Shown here piece after piece: positions 14,546-22,703 of a stretch of DNA of 50,812 nucleotides. The DNA lies in contig JBBSPV010000027.1 of NCBI GenBank assembly GCA_038258425.1, forward strand, positions 1-50,812. Reading direction: 5' to 3'. Positions within the stretch are counted from its first letter, which is position 1. Each line of letters opens with the position of its first letter. The position numbers were made by a program, and so were the translations under genes. The DNA is from DATLGB01 sp038258425. GTDB taxonomy: Bacteria > Actinomycetota > Thermoleophilia > Solirubrobacterales > Solirubrobacteraceae. The notes under the pieces are model-generated. The model was not told the DNA's origin. It was given only the letters and a program-made list of their open reading frames with translations, and ran no database searches.

Positions 14546-15598
14546 GTGCCGAACCCCGTCCTCACCGACGCCATCGACGCGCTCGCCTCCGGGCGCGACC
14601 TCTCCGCCGACGCCACCGCCGCCGTGCTCGCCGAGATCATGGCCGGCGACGCCTCCGAGGTCGAGACGTCGGCGATCCTCATCGCCCTGCGCACCAAGGG
14701 CGAGACGGTGCCCGAGATCGTCGGCCTCGCGCGCACCATGCGCGCCTTCGCCACCCCGGTCAGCGCGCGCCGCGAGGATCTCATCGACACCGCCGGCACG
14801 GGCGGCGGCCGGCCGACCTTCAACGTCTCCACGACCGCCGCGCTGATCGCCGCGGGCGCCGGCTGCGCGGTGGCCAAGCACGGCAACCGCTCCGCCACCG
14901 GCCTCTCGGGCTCGGCCGACGTGCTCGAGCAGCTCGGCGTCCGGATCGACCTCGATCCCGAGGGTGTCGCACGCTGCATCGACGGCGCCGGCTTCGGCTT
15001 CATGTTCGCTCCCGCCCACCACGGCGCCACCCGCTTCGTCGTGCCCGTGCGCAAGGAGCTCGCGGTGCGGACGATCTTCAACCTCCTCGGCCCGCTGACC
15101 AACCCGGCCGGCGCGCGCCGGCAGGTGATCGGGGTCTCCGACCCCGCCTTCCTCGAGTCCGTCGCCGGCGCGGTCGCGCAGCTCGGCGCCGACCGCGCGC
15201 TCGTGGTGCGGTCCGAGGACGGCCTGGACGAGCTCTCGACGATGGCGAGCACCCGCGTGGTGGAGGTCACCGGCACCGAGCTGCGCGCCTACTCCGTCGC
15301 CCCGGAGGACGTCGGCCTGCCGCGGGCGAGCCCCTCCGACGTGGCCGGCGGGATGCCGGCCGACAACGCCCAGACCGCCCGTCGTGTGCTCGCGGGCGAG
15401 CCGGGGCCGGCGCGCGACCTCGCCGTGCTCAACGCCGGCGCCGCGATCTACGTCTCCGGCCGCGTCGAGGACCTCGAGGCCGGGGTGCGCGCCGCCGAGG
15501 AGGCCATCGACGCCGGCCGGGCGGCGGACGCGCTGGACGCGCTCGTGGCCCTCAGCCAGGAGCTGGCGCCCCAACCTGGCAGGGTGCCGGTGCGATGA
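14546..15598 (+). CDS. trpD: anthranilate phosphoribosyltransferase
   Basis: 350 residues from a GTG. PRPP-binding GTGGG at 84-88 followed by TFNVST, anthranilate-site KHGNRS at 110-115, and NLLGPLTNPA. It joins PRPP and anthranilate. The 15-bp gap after trpG is the first open gap in the operon and carries TAGCAT at 14528-14533, which could be a weak internal -10. The stop overlaps the trpC ATG (ATGA). Confidence 0.96.
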   Translation: MPNPVLTDAIDALASGRDLSADATAAVLAEIMAGDASEVETSAILIALRTKGETVPEIVGLARTMRAFATPVSARREDLIDTAGTGGGRPTFNVSTTAALIAAGAGCAVAKHGNRSATGLSGSADVLEQLGVRIDLDPEGVARCIDGAGFGFMFAPAHHGATRFVVPVRKELAVRTIFNLLGPLTNPAGARRQVIGVSDPAFLESVAGAVAQLGADRALVVRSEDGLDELSTMASTRVVEVTGTELRAYSVAPEDVGLPRASPSDVAGGMPADNAQTARRVLAGEPGPARDLAVLNAGAAIYVSGRVEDLEAGVRAAEEAIDAGRAADALDALVALSQELAPQPGRVPVR

Positions 15599-16395
15599 GC
15601 ATCCTGGACGAGATCGTCGAGCGCACCTGCCGCGACATGGAGGACCGCCGCCGGGCGACGCCCCTGGCCGAGCTCGAGGCGGCCGTCGCCGGCCGCGGCG
15701 AGCCGCGGCCCTTCGCCGAGGCGCTCTCGCGGCCGGGCATCGCCCTGATCGCCGAGCACAAGCGCGCCTCGCCGTCGGCGGGCACGATCCGCGACGGCGC
15801 CTCCGTCGAGGACGTCGTGACCGCCTACGAGCGCGGGGGCGCCGCTGCCCTGTCCGTGCTCACGGAGCCGCACTGGTTCCACGGCTCGCTCGACGACGTC
15901 CGTGCCGCCCGGGCGGTCACCGACCTCCCCGTGCTGCGCAAGGACTTCGTCGTGGACCCCTACCAGCTCTACGAGGCGGTGGTGGCCGGCGCCGACGCGG
16001 TCCTGCTCATCGTCGCGGCGCTGCATCCCGACGACCTCGCCGTCCTGCTGCGCGAGGCGCGCGACCTCGACCTCGACGCGCTCGTCGAGATCCACGACGA
16101 GGAGGAGCTCGACGTCGCGCTGGAGGCCGAGGCTGACCTGCTGGGCATCAACAACCGCGACCTGCGCGACTTCGCCGTCGACCTGCGGCGGACCTTCGAC
16201 CTGCTCGCCGACGTCCCGGCGGGCAAGCTCGTCGTCTCCGAGTCGGGCATCGCGACGCCCGAGCAGCTGCTCGAGCTCGAGCGGGTGGGTGTCGACGCCG
16301 TCCTCGTCGGGGAGCGGCTGATGCGCGCCGCCGACCTCGAAGCCGCCACCGCCGAGCTCGCCGACGCCACCGCGGAACGGGATCCGCACGACTGA
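15595..16395 (+). CDS. trpC: indole-3-glycerol phosphate synthase
   Basis: 266 residues, a full TIM barrel. Catalytic motifs: EHKRASPSAG with Glu54 and Lys56, VLRKDF with Lys116, GINNRDL at 184-190 and SESGI near 215. It closes the indole ring from CdRP. The start overlaps the trpD stop by four bases. The next gene's GTG follows the TGA directly with no spacer, so a glycosyltransferase-like gene sits between trpC and trpF in the same transcript. It is single-domain, not fused to trpF. Confidence 0.96.
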   Translation: MSILDEIVERTCRDMEDRRRATPLAELEAAVAGRGEPRPFAEALSRPGIALIAEHKRASPSAGTIRDGASVEDVVTAYERGGAAALSVLTEPHWFHGSLDDVRAARAVTDLPVLRKDFVVDPYQLYEAVVAGADAVLLIVAALHPDDLAVLLREARDLDLDALVEIHDEEELDVALEAEADLLGINNRDLRDFAVDLRRTFDLLADVPAGKLVVSESGIATPEQLLELERVGVDAVLVGERLMRAADLEAATAELADATAERDPHD

Positions 16396-17217
16396 GTGGG
16401 GCGGCTGAAGGCAGCGCTGGTCGCCCTCGGCGCGCGACGGGCCAAGCGTGGTCTGGAAGCCGTCGCCGAGACCCTCGACCCGGCGTTGCGCGTGGCCCTG
16501 CGCGGCTGCCCGCCGCCGCCGCCGCTGGCCCTCGTGGCCGTCTACCGGCGCCACAACGCCGCCACCGTGCGGCGGCTGCTCGACGGCCTGCCGGCCGGAT
16601 CCGCCGTGGCGCTGTGGGCCCTCGACGATCCCGCGCCGGCGCTCGAGGTCGTGACCTGCGGCAGCGGCCCGGGTGGCCGCATGGAGCTGCTCAACCGCTG
16701 CGTCACCGCGCTTCCCGAGCGCGCGGGCGAGTGGCTCGTGGTCTGCGACGACGACGTCGCCTTCCGCCGCGGCGGGGTCGGGGACCTGCTGCGCGTCGGC
16801 CGGGCGGCGGGCCTGGACCTCTTCCAGCCGGCCCACTCGTACTTCTCGAACTTCAGCTGGGACTACACCCGGCGCCGGCTGCTCGGGGTGGCCCGGCGCG
16901 GGCGCTTCGTCGAGATCGGTCCGCTCTTCGCCCTGAGCCCGCGCGGCCGGGAGCTCGTCCTGCCCCTGTACGAGGCGTCCCCGTTCGGCTGGGGGGTCGA
17001 GGCGCTGTGGGCCTCGCTCGAGTCGCGCGGCCTGCGCCTGGGCATCGTCGACGCCGTCCTCGTCGACCACCTCATGCCCTTCGCCAGCCACTACGAGGCG
17101 GCTCCCGAGCGCGAGCGCGAGCGCGCGCTGGCGGCTTCGGTGGGCATCGCGGACCTCCGCGAGCTCCAGCACGACCACGAGCGCTGGACCCTGACCGGGC
17201 CGCCCCGTCTAGCCTGA
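16396..17217 (+). CDS. DUF707-like / GT-A type glycosyltransferase candidate inside the trp operon
   Basis: 273 residues; the GTG directly abuts the trpC stop. Residues 44-85 look like the first half of a nucleotide-sugar-binding Rossmann fold. VVCDDDV with Asp118-Asp120 is the acidic metal-binding triplet of GT-A enzymes. The order DDDV, GLDLFQPAHS, SWDYTRRR, RFVEIGPLFALS, FGWGVEALW, GIVDAVLVDH follows the pattern I know for DUF707 proteins; that match is by eye. No membrane segment or signal peptide. Nothing in tryptophan synthesis needs this activity, so it may glycosylate a product or merely ride in the operon. trpF downstream has its own -10 near this gene's end. Confidence 0.6.
   Translation: MGRLKAALVALGARRAKRGLEAVAETLDPALRVALRGCPPPPPLALVAVYRRHNAATVRRLLDGLPAGSAVALWALDDPAPALEVVTCGSGPGGRMELLNRCVTALPERAGEWLVVCDDDVAFRRGGVGDLLRVGRAAGLDLFQPAHSYFSNFSWDYTRRRLLGVARRGRFVEIGPLFALSPRGRELVLPLYEASPFGWGVEALWASLESRGLRLGIVDAVLVDHLMPFASHYEAAPERERERALAASVGIADLRELQHDHERWTLTGPPRLA
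17210..17215 (+). promoter_or_regulatory. -10 element (TAGCCT) before trpF
   Basis: TAGCCT ends seven bases before the trpF ATG and lies within the last codons of the preceding gene. It is an internal promoter candidate that would give a leaderless trpFBA mRNA. Confidence 0.4.
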
Positions 17218-17222
17218 CCGCC

Positions 17223-17864
17223 ATGACGCGCGTGAAGGTCTGCGGCATCACCCGGCCCGAGGACGCGGAGCTCGCCGTGCGCCTGGGGGCGTGGGCGCTG
17301 GGCTTCATCCTCTGGGAGGGCTCCCCGCGGGCCGCCGACCCGGCCGTGGTGGCCGGCCTGGTCGCCGCTCACCGGCGGCGGGTCGAGACCGTCGGCGTGT
17401 TCGTGGACCCGACGCTCGACGAGGTCTTCCACGCCGTGGACACGCTCGGGATCTCCGCCGTCCAGCTGCACGGCTCCGTCGGCGCGAGCTTCTGCGACGC
17501 GGTCAGGCGCCGGACGGGGACCCGGGTCATCCGGGCCTTCCGGATCGGCGACCAGGCCGACGTCCAGGACGCCGACCGCTTCCGCGAGGTCGACCTGCAC
17601 CTCTACGACGCCCGCGTGCGGGGGTCCGAGGGCGGCACGGGGCAGACGTGGGACTGGAACCTGCTGCGCACCCGCCGCTCTCAGGTCCCGCTCGTGCTCT
17701 CCGGTGGCCTGACCGCCGGCAACGTCGCCGACGGGATCGCGGCCGTCGAGCCCTACGCCGTCGACGTCGCCTCGGGCGTCGAGGCGTCCCCCGGCGTCAA
17801 GGACCCGCAGCGGCTCGAGGCCTTCCTCGCCGCGGCCGGGGCGACCGAGCGGGCGCCGGCATGA
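17223..17864 (+). CDS. trpF: phosphoribosylanthranilate isomerase
   Basis: 213 residues. The catalytic Cys7 is in VKVCGIT, the general acid Asp129 in LYDAR, with VQLHG, GGTGQTWDW and LSGGLTAGNV in the expected order, and the phosphate-binding end DVASGVEASPG. It performs the Amadori rearrangement before trpC. It follows the glycosyltransferase-like gene by five bases and overlaps the trpB ATG (ATGA). A dual PriA function (HisA/TrpF) is known in actinobacteria, but this sequence looks like dedicated TrpF. Confidence 0.95.
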   Translation: MTRVKVCGITRPEDAELAVRLGAWALGFILWEGSPRAADPAVVAGLVAAHRRRVETVGVFVDPTLDEVFHAVDTLGISAVQLHGSVGASFCDAVRRRTGTRVIRAFRIGDQADVQDADRFREVDLHLYDARVRGSEGGTGQTWDWNLLRTRRSQVPLVLSGGLTAGNVADGIAAVEPYAVDVASGVEASPGVKDPQRLEAFLAAAGATERAPA

Positions 17865-19087
17865 GACCCCGCGGGTCCGTCCCCTCCAGCGCCCCGGAGG
17901 AAGCCGACGCGTCGTCGGGAGGCCTGGCCCTCCAGCACCGCTTCGGCCCCTACGGCGGCCAGTTCGTCCCCGAGACGCTGATGCCCGCGCTCGCCGAGCT
18001 CGAGGCGGCCTGGGTCCAGGCCCGCGACGACGCCGGCTTCCGGGCCGAGCTCGACGGCCTGCTGCGCGACTACGTCGGCCGGCCGAGCCCGCTGTATCTC
18101 ACCCGCCGGCTCTCCGAGGCCTGCGGGCGGCCCGTCTGGCTCAAGCGCGAGGACCTCAACCACACCGGTGCGCACAAGATCAACAACGCGCTCGGCCAGT
18201 GCCTGCTCGCCCAGCGCATGGGCAAGACGCGGATCATCGCGGAGACCGGGGCGGGCCAGCACGGCGTCGCCACGGCCACGGCCTGCGCGCTGCTCGGCCT
18301 GGAGTGCGTCGTCTACATGGGCACGGAGGACATCCGCCGCCAGCAGCCCAACGTCCAGCGCATGGGCCTGCTCGGCGCCCGGGTCGAGCCCGTCGAGACC
18401 GGAGCCCGGACGCTCAAGGAGGCGGTCAGCGCCGCGATCCGCGACTGGGTCGCGAGCGTCGCCGACACGCACTACGTGCTCGGCACGGCCGCCGGCCCGG
18501 CCCCCTTCCCGTCGCTCGTCCGCGATCTGCAGCGGGTCATCGGTGAGGAGGCGCGCGCCCAGCTGCTCGCCGCCGAGGGGCGGCTGCCGTCGCGCGTCGT
18601 GGCCTGCGTCGGCGGCGGCTCGAACGCGATCGGCATGTTCGCGCCCTTCTACGACGACGTGGCGGTCGAGCTCGTCGGCGTCGAGGCCGCCGGCGACGGC
18701 ATCGACACGCCGCGCCACGGCGCGCCGCTGACCGTCGGCGGGCGCGGGGGCGTCCTGCACGGCACGTTCTCGGCGATCATGCAGGACGAGGACGGCCAGA
18801 TCCAGGAGGCGCACTCCATCTCGGCCGGGCTCGACTACCCCGGCGTCGGCCCGGAGCACGCGTGGCTGCGCGACTCGGGCCGGGCGCGCTACGAGGCGGT
18901 CACCGACGCCGACGCGCTCGCCGCCTTCCGCCGGGTCGCCGAGCTCGAGGGCATCATCCCGGCGCTCGAGTCCTCCCACGCCCTGGCCTGGGTGCTCGCC
19001 AACGCCGACGAGCGCCCCGACGCGCTCGACGTCGTCTGCCTCTCGGGCCGCGGCGACAAGGACCTGGCCGAGGCGCTCGGGCAGTGA
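17861..19087 (+). CDS. trpB: tryptophan synthase beta subunit
   Basis: 408 residues. PLP lysine Lys106 in NHTGAHKINNAL, the catalytic-region AETGAGQHG, the phosphate cup GGGSNAIG, and the C-terminal SGRGDKD. TrpB joins indole and serine. Length and motifs fit TrpB1, the partner of TrpA, not TrpB2. The N-terminal 20 residues before HRFGPYGGQFVPETL are low-complexity. It overlaps trpF and trpA by four bases each. Confidence 0.97.
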   Translation: MRPRGSVPSSAPEEADASSGGLALQHRFGPYGGQFVPETLMPALAELEAAWVQARDDAGFRAELDGLLRDYVGRPSPLYLTRRLSEACGRPVWLKREDLNHTGAHKINNALGQCLLAQRMGKTRIIAETGAGQHGVATATACALLGLECVVYMGTEDIRRQQPNVQRMGLLGARVEPVETGARTLKEAVSAAIRDWVASVADTHYVLGTAAGPAPFPSLVRDLQRVIGEEARAQLLAAEGRLPSRVVACVGGGSNAIGMFAPFYDDVAVELVGVEAAGDGIDTPRHGAPLTVGGRGGVLHGTFSAIMQDEDGQIQEAHSISAGLDYPGVGPEHAWLRDSGRARYEAVTDADALAAFRRVAELEGIIPALESSHALAWVLANADERPDALDVVCLSGRGDKDLAEALGQ

Positions 19088-19920
19088 GCGGGGGGGAGGC
19101 GCCGGCCGCCGTGCGCGGCGAGGCGCGCATCCGGGCCGCCTTCGAGGCCGTCCGGGCCGGGGGGCGCCGCGCTGCGCTGATGCCCTACCTCATGGGCGGC
19201 TTCCCGGATCCCGCCGCCTCGCTCGCCATCGGCCACGCCTGCGTGGACGCGGGGGCCGACCTGCTCGAGGTCGGTGTGCCCTACACGGACCCGCTGGCCG
19301 ACGGTCCGGTCATCCACGAGGCGGGGGCCCGCGCGCTCGCGGCCGGGGCCACGACCCAGGGCGTCCTCGACCTCGCCGGGGAGCTCGCCCAGCGCGTCCC
19401 GGTGGTCGTCTTCGCCTACGCCAACGTCGTGCTCGCCCGCGGGCTCGACGCCTTCGCGGCGGGGCTGGCCGAGCGGGGGGTGAGCGGCGCGATCGTGCCC
19501 GACCTGCCGCTGGAGGAGGCGCCGGAGTACCGCGACACGCTCGATGCGCACGGGCTCGCGCTCGTCTCCCTCGTCGCCCCGACGACGCCGCCCGACCGCC
19601 TGCGCGCCATCGGCGCGCTCGCGCGTGGCTTCCTCTACACCGTCTCGGTCACCGGCACGACCGGGGAGCGCGCGGCGCTCGCGGGCGGCCTCGCGGGCGT
19701 GCTCGACCGCGCCCGCGCCGCGACGGACGTGCCTGTGGCCCTCGGTTTCGGCATCGCCTCGCCCGCCGACGCGCTCGCCGCGGCCGAGGCCGGGGCCGAC
19801 GGGGTCATCGTCGGCTCGCGCCTCGTCCGGGCGGCCGCGGAGGCCGCGGCCGCGGGCGAGGACCCGGCCGGCGCGGTCGGCGAGGTGGTCGGCGCGCTCG
19901 CCGCCGCCCTGGGGCGGTAG
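19084..19920 (+). CDS. trpA: tryptophan synthase alpha subunit
   Basis: 278 residues from a GTG overlapping the trpB stop. Catalytic Glu62 in LLEVGVPYTDP and Asp73 in LADGP, the same 11-residue spacing as Glu49/Asp60 of the Salmonella enzyme. The phosphate-binding GFGIASPADA and GSRLV are present. It cleaves indole-3-glycerol phosphate and channels indole to TrpB. The TAG stop forms the first half of a TAGGGT hexamer six bases before the next ATG. Confidence 0.96.
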   Translation: MSGGEAPAAVRGEARIRAAFEAVRAGGRRAALMPYLMGGFPDPAASLAIGHACVDAGADLLEVGVPYTDPLADGPVIHEAGARALAAGATTQGVLDLAGELAQRVPVVVFAYANVVLARGLDAFAAGLAERGVSGAIVPDLPLEEAPEYRDTLDAHGLALVSLVAPTTPPDRLRAIGALARGFLYTVSVTGTTGERAALAGGLAGVLDRARAATDVPVALGFGIASPADALAAAEAGADGVIVGSRLVRAAAEAAAAGEDPAGAVGEVVGALAAALGR

Positions 19921-19923
19921 GGT
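19918..19923 (+). promoter_or_regulatory. -10 element (TAGGGT) overlapping the trpA stop codon
   Basis: TAGGGT ends exactly six bases before the ATG at 19930, the same spacing as at ndh and the ArsA-like gene. The first three bases are the trpA stop codon. Confidence 0.45.
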
Positions 19924-19929
19924 CCGCCC

Positions 19930-20127
19930 ATGGGCATCGTGGTCTCGATCATGGTCGGCGGCGTCATCTGGCTCATCACCTGGGCCTTCGGGCTCAAGGG
20001 CGTCGACGGCTTCCTGTTCATGGGGATCATCGTGCTCGGCGCGGCCACCGCCCACCTGTTCGTCCCGTACCTGCCCGGTAACCGGTCGGCCAAGGACGAG
20101 CCGCCGGACCCGGAGCCGTTCACCTGA
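19930..20127 (+). CDS. small two-helix membrane protein after trpA
   Basis: 65 residues. Two hydrophobic segments, about 3-20 (VSIMVGGVIWLITWAFGL) and 28-46, with a short loop and a polar tail rich in Asp, Glu and Pro. No family recognised. It follows trpA by nine bases and would either end the trp transcript or be expressed from its own leaderless promoter. The reading frame, codon bias and topology look like a real gene. Confidence 0.6.
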   Translation: MGIVVSIMVGGVIWLITWAFGLKGVDGFLFMGIIVLGAATAHLFVPYLPGNRSAKDEPPDPEPFT

Positions 20128-20316
20128 GTCTGGGCGGGCGAAGACCCGGACGCGGAGGTTCGCCCCTCGGCCAAAGTTCTGGGGCCTTGCGGCCTCGGCT
20201 TGGTAGGTTGGCGGCGACGCCCGGTACGCCGGGCGTTGTCATCTCGCAGACATCGTCGGTCCGGCGTGCAATGATGCCGACCGAGGCAAGCAGGACAGAT
20301 CCCTGGAGGAGGGACC
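20128..20316 (+). other. intergenic region with livJ leader and a long hairpin
   Basis: 189 bases without a gene. TAGGTT at 20204-20209 is a possible -10 for livJ; no good -35 is visible. An 8-bp perfect inverted repeat follows at once, and a strong ribosome-binding site (GGAGGAGGGA, 20304-20313) sits at the end, four bases before the livJ TTG. This is one of the few genes here with a clear leader and Shine-Dalgarno sequence. Confidence 0.45.
20213..20240 (+). terminator. hairpin in the trp-liv intergenic region
   Basis: ACGCCCGG (20217-20224) pairs with CCGGGCGT (20229-20236) around a TACG tetraloop; including G-T pairs the stem extends to 12 bp (20213-20240). It could end trp transcription or be a 5' structure of the livJ mRNA. 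No T tract follows. Confidence 0.4.
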
Positions 20317-21567
20317 TTGAGCGTACGTAGCGTTGCAGTGGGGAGTTGCCTGGTGGCGGCTCTCGGCGTCGGTGTCGGCGCCTGTGGTGGCGACGACAGC
20401 GGGGGCGGCGGAGGCGGCTCCGGCTCCTCCGGGGGCTCGCTGACCATCTACTCGTCCCTCCCCCTGCAGGGCGCCTCGCGCCCGCAGTCCGAGGACGTCA
20501 TCCGGGGCGAGAAGCTCGCCCTCAAGGAGCGCGGCGGCAAGGCCGGCGGCTTCAAGATCACCTACAAGTCGCTCGACGACTCGACGGCGGCGGCCGGGAA
20601 GTGGGATCCGGGCGCCACGCAGGCCAACGCCCGCAAGGCGGCGCAGGACAAGAAGGCCATCGCCTACCTCGGCGAGTTCAACTCGGGCGCCTCGGCGATC
20701 TCCATCCCGACCATCAACCAGGCCGGGTTCCTGCAGGTCTCGCCGTCGAACACCGCCCTGGGCCTGACGAAGTCCGGCGCCGGCGCCGAGCCGGGCGAGC
20801 CGCAGAAGTACTACCCGACCCAGAAGCGCACCTACGGGCGCGTCGTCCCGATCGACACGATCCAGGGCGCGGCCCAGGCGCAGTACATGAAGGACGAGGG
20901 CGTCAAGAGCGTCTACATCCTCGACGACCAGGAGGTCTACGGCGCGGGGGTGGCGGCCAACACGAAGGCGGCCGCGGAGAAGCAGGGCATCAAGATCGCC
21001 GGCTCCGACGGCTGGGACGGCAAGGCCTCCAACTACCGCGCGCTGGCCTCGAAGGTCAAGTCCTCGGGCGCCGACGGCGTGTTCGTCGGCGGCATCATCG
21101 ACAACAACGGCGTCCAGCTCTTCAAGGACCTGCACGCCGCGCTGCCGGACGCGAAGCTGTTCGGGCCCGACGGCATGGCCACGGGCGACCTGGCCAAGGG
21201 GCTGCCGGCCGACGTCCAGACCAAGACGTTCCTGACGGCGCCGACGGTGTCTCCGGAGGAGCTGCCGCCCGCGGGCCAGAAGTTCTACAAGGACTACGAG
21301 GCGGCCTACGGCGAGAAGCAGTCCGACATCGACCCGTACGCCGTCTACGGCTACGCGGCGATGGACGTCGTGCTCGACGCGATCGACAAGGGCAAGGACG
21401 ACCGCCAGAAGGTCATCGACGCCTTCTTCGCCACCAAGGACAAGAGCTCGGTGCTCGGCACCTACTCGATCGACAAGGACGGCGACACGACGCTGACCAC
21501 CTACGGCGCGTACGTCACCAAGGGCGGCAAGCTCGTGTTCAACAAGGCGATCAAGGCCCAGGCCTGA
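20317..21567 (+). CDS. livJ: ABC transporter substrate-binding lipoprotein, branched-chain amino acid type
   Basis: 416 residues from a TTG with a strong ribosome-binding site. Lipoprotein signal peptide with a lipobox ending VGAC, Cys23, followed by a Gly/Ser linker. The mature part is a two-lobed periplasmic-binding type 1 fold: TIYSSLPLQG, IAYLGEFNSGAS, SVYILDDQEVYGAGVA and ADGVFVGG are typical LivJ/LivK positions. It would be anchored outside the membrane and deliver ligand to LivHM. Ligand specificity (Leu/Ile/Val, other amino acids or urea) cannot be read from the sequence. A 14-bp perfect hairpin follows the stop. Confidence 0.9.
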   Translation: MSVRSVAVGSCLVAALGVGVGACGGDDSGGGGGGSGSSGGSLTIYSSLPLQGASRPQSEDVIRGEKLALKERGGKAGGFKITYKSLDDSTAAAGKWDPGATQANARKAAQDKKAIAYLGEFNSGASAISIPTINQAGFLQVSPSNTALGLTKSGAGAEPGEPQKYYPTQKRTYGRVVPIDTIQGAAQAQYMKDEGVKSVYILDDQEVYGAGVAANTKAAAEKQGIKIAGSDGWDGKASNYRALASKVKSSGADGVFVGGIIDNNGVQLFKDLHAALPDAKLFGPDGMATGDLAKGLPADVQTKTFLTAPTVSPEELPPAGQKFYKDYEAAYGEKQSDIDPYAVYGYAAMDVVLDAIDKGKDDRQKVIDAFFATKDKSSVLGTYSIDKDGDTTLTTYGAYVTKGGKLVFNKAIKAQA

Positions 21568-21583
21568 GCTGATCGCCCGGGAT

Positions 21584-21614
21584 CCACGGCCGCGCGCTGA
21601 GCGCGCGGCCGTGG
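21584..21614 (+). terminator. strong hairpin between livJ and livH
   Basis: Perfect 14-bp inverted repeat, CCACGGCCGCGCGC (21584-21597) and its complement (21601-21614), with a three-base loop. It sits 16 bases after the livJ stop and 24 before livH. No T tract follows. It probably causes partial termination or protects the livJ mRNA end, so that binding protein is made in excess over permease. Confidence 0.6.
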
Positions 21615-21638
21615 GCCTGTCGCCTCGCTCCGCTTCAG

Positions 21639-22703
21639 ATGGAAGCCTCCACCGCCCCCCAGACGACGCGCGGACGCGTCTCGCGCGCCGAGCTCGGGCA
21701 GCAGATCGCCAAGTGGGCGCTCTTCATCCTGCTGCTGCTGCTGCCCGTCCTCTACGGCGTCAAGGACCTGGCGACGGACGGCGATCTCTCCCGCCTGGGC
21801 GAGAACATCAAGGACGGCCTCTCCAACGGCGCCATCCTCGCGCTCATCGCGATCGGCTACACGCTCGTCTACGGCATCATCGAGCTCATCAACTTCGCCC
21901 ACGGCGACGTGTTCATGATCGGCACGTTCGTCTCGTTCACGATGTTCGGCACCATCGGCCTGACCATCGCCACGGGCGGGCTCGGCCTCGTGCTCGGCAT
22001 CACGCTCACGCTCGTGATCGCGATGATCGCCTGCGGGGCGCTGAACGCGATGATCGAGCGCGTCGCCTACCGACCCCTGCGCGGCGCTCCCAAGCTGGCG
22101 CCGCTGATCACGGCGGTCGGCTTCTCCTTCATCCTGCAGAACATCGGCCTGCTGTGGCTCGGCGGCTCGCACCAGAGCGTGCCCGACCTGATCGGCTCCC
22201 AGGACCCGCTGTTCACCGTCTGGGGCGTGAAGTTCATCCACGGCGACCTGCTCGCCGCGGTGGTGACCATCCCGCTCGTGGTCCTCCTCGTCGGCTTCAT
22301 CAACACCAGCCGCTCGGGGCGGGCCATGCGCGCCACGGCCCAGGATCCGGAGGCCGCGCGGCTGATGGGCATCAACGTCGACACGACGATCGGGCTGACC
22401 TTCCTGCTCGGCGGCATGATGGCGGGCGCCGCCGGCATCGTCTACGCCCTCTACCAGACCGACGCGTGGTTCTTCCAGGGCTTCCAGGCCGGGCTGCTGG
22501 CCTTCACCGCCGCCGTGCTCGGCGGCATCGGCAATCTCCGCGGCGCCGTGCTCGGGGGACTCATCATCGGGATCATCCAGCAGATCTCCGACAACCGCAT
22601 CGCCACGGAGTGGACCCCGGCCATCGTCTTCGCCTACCTCGTGCTGATCCTCGTTTTCCGGCCCCAGGGGCTGTTGGGCGAGCAGACGCGGGAGGCCGGA
22701 TGA
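21639..22703 (+). CDS. livH: branched-chain amino acid ABC transporter permease LivH
   Basis: 354 residues with about eight hydrophobic segments. LivH landmarks: IALIAIGYTLVYGIIELINFAHGD, then NAMIERVAYRPLRG, ATAQDPEAARLMGINVD and GGIGNLRGAVLGGLIIG. It forms the inner-membrane pore together with LivM. The N-terminal 60 residues, with one extra hydrophobic stretch, extend beyond the E. coli length of about 308. The stop overlaps the livM ATG (ATGA). Confidence 0.92.
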   Translation: MEASTAPQTTRGRVSRAELGQQIAKWALFILLLLLPVLYGVKDLATDGDLSRLGENIKDGLSNGAILALIAIGYTLVYGIIELINFAHGDVFMIGTFVSFTMFGTIGLTIATGGLGLVLGITLTLVIAMIACGALNAMIERVAYRPLRGAPKLAPLITAVGFSFILQNIGLLWLGGSHQSVPDLIGSQDPLFTVWGVKFIHGDLLAAVVTIPLVVLLVGFINTSRSGRAMRATAQDPEAARLMGINVDTTIGLTFLLGGMMAGAAGIVYALYQTDAWFFQGFQAGLLAFTAAVLGGIGNLRGAVLGGLIIGIIQQISDNRIATEWTPAIVFAYLVLILVFRPQGLLGEQTREAG

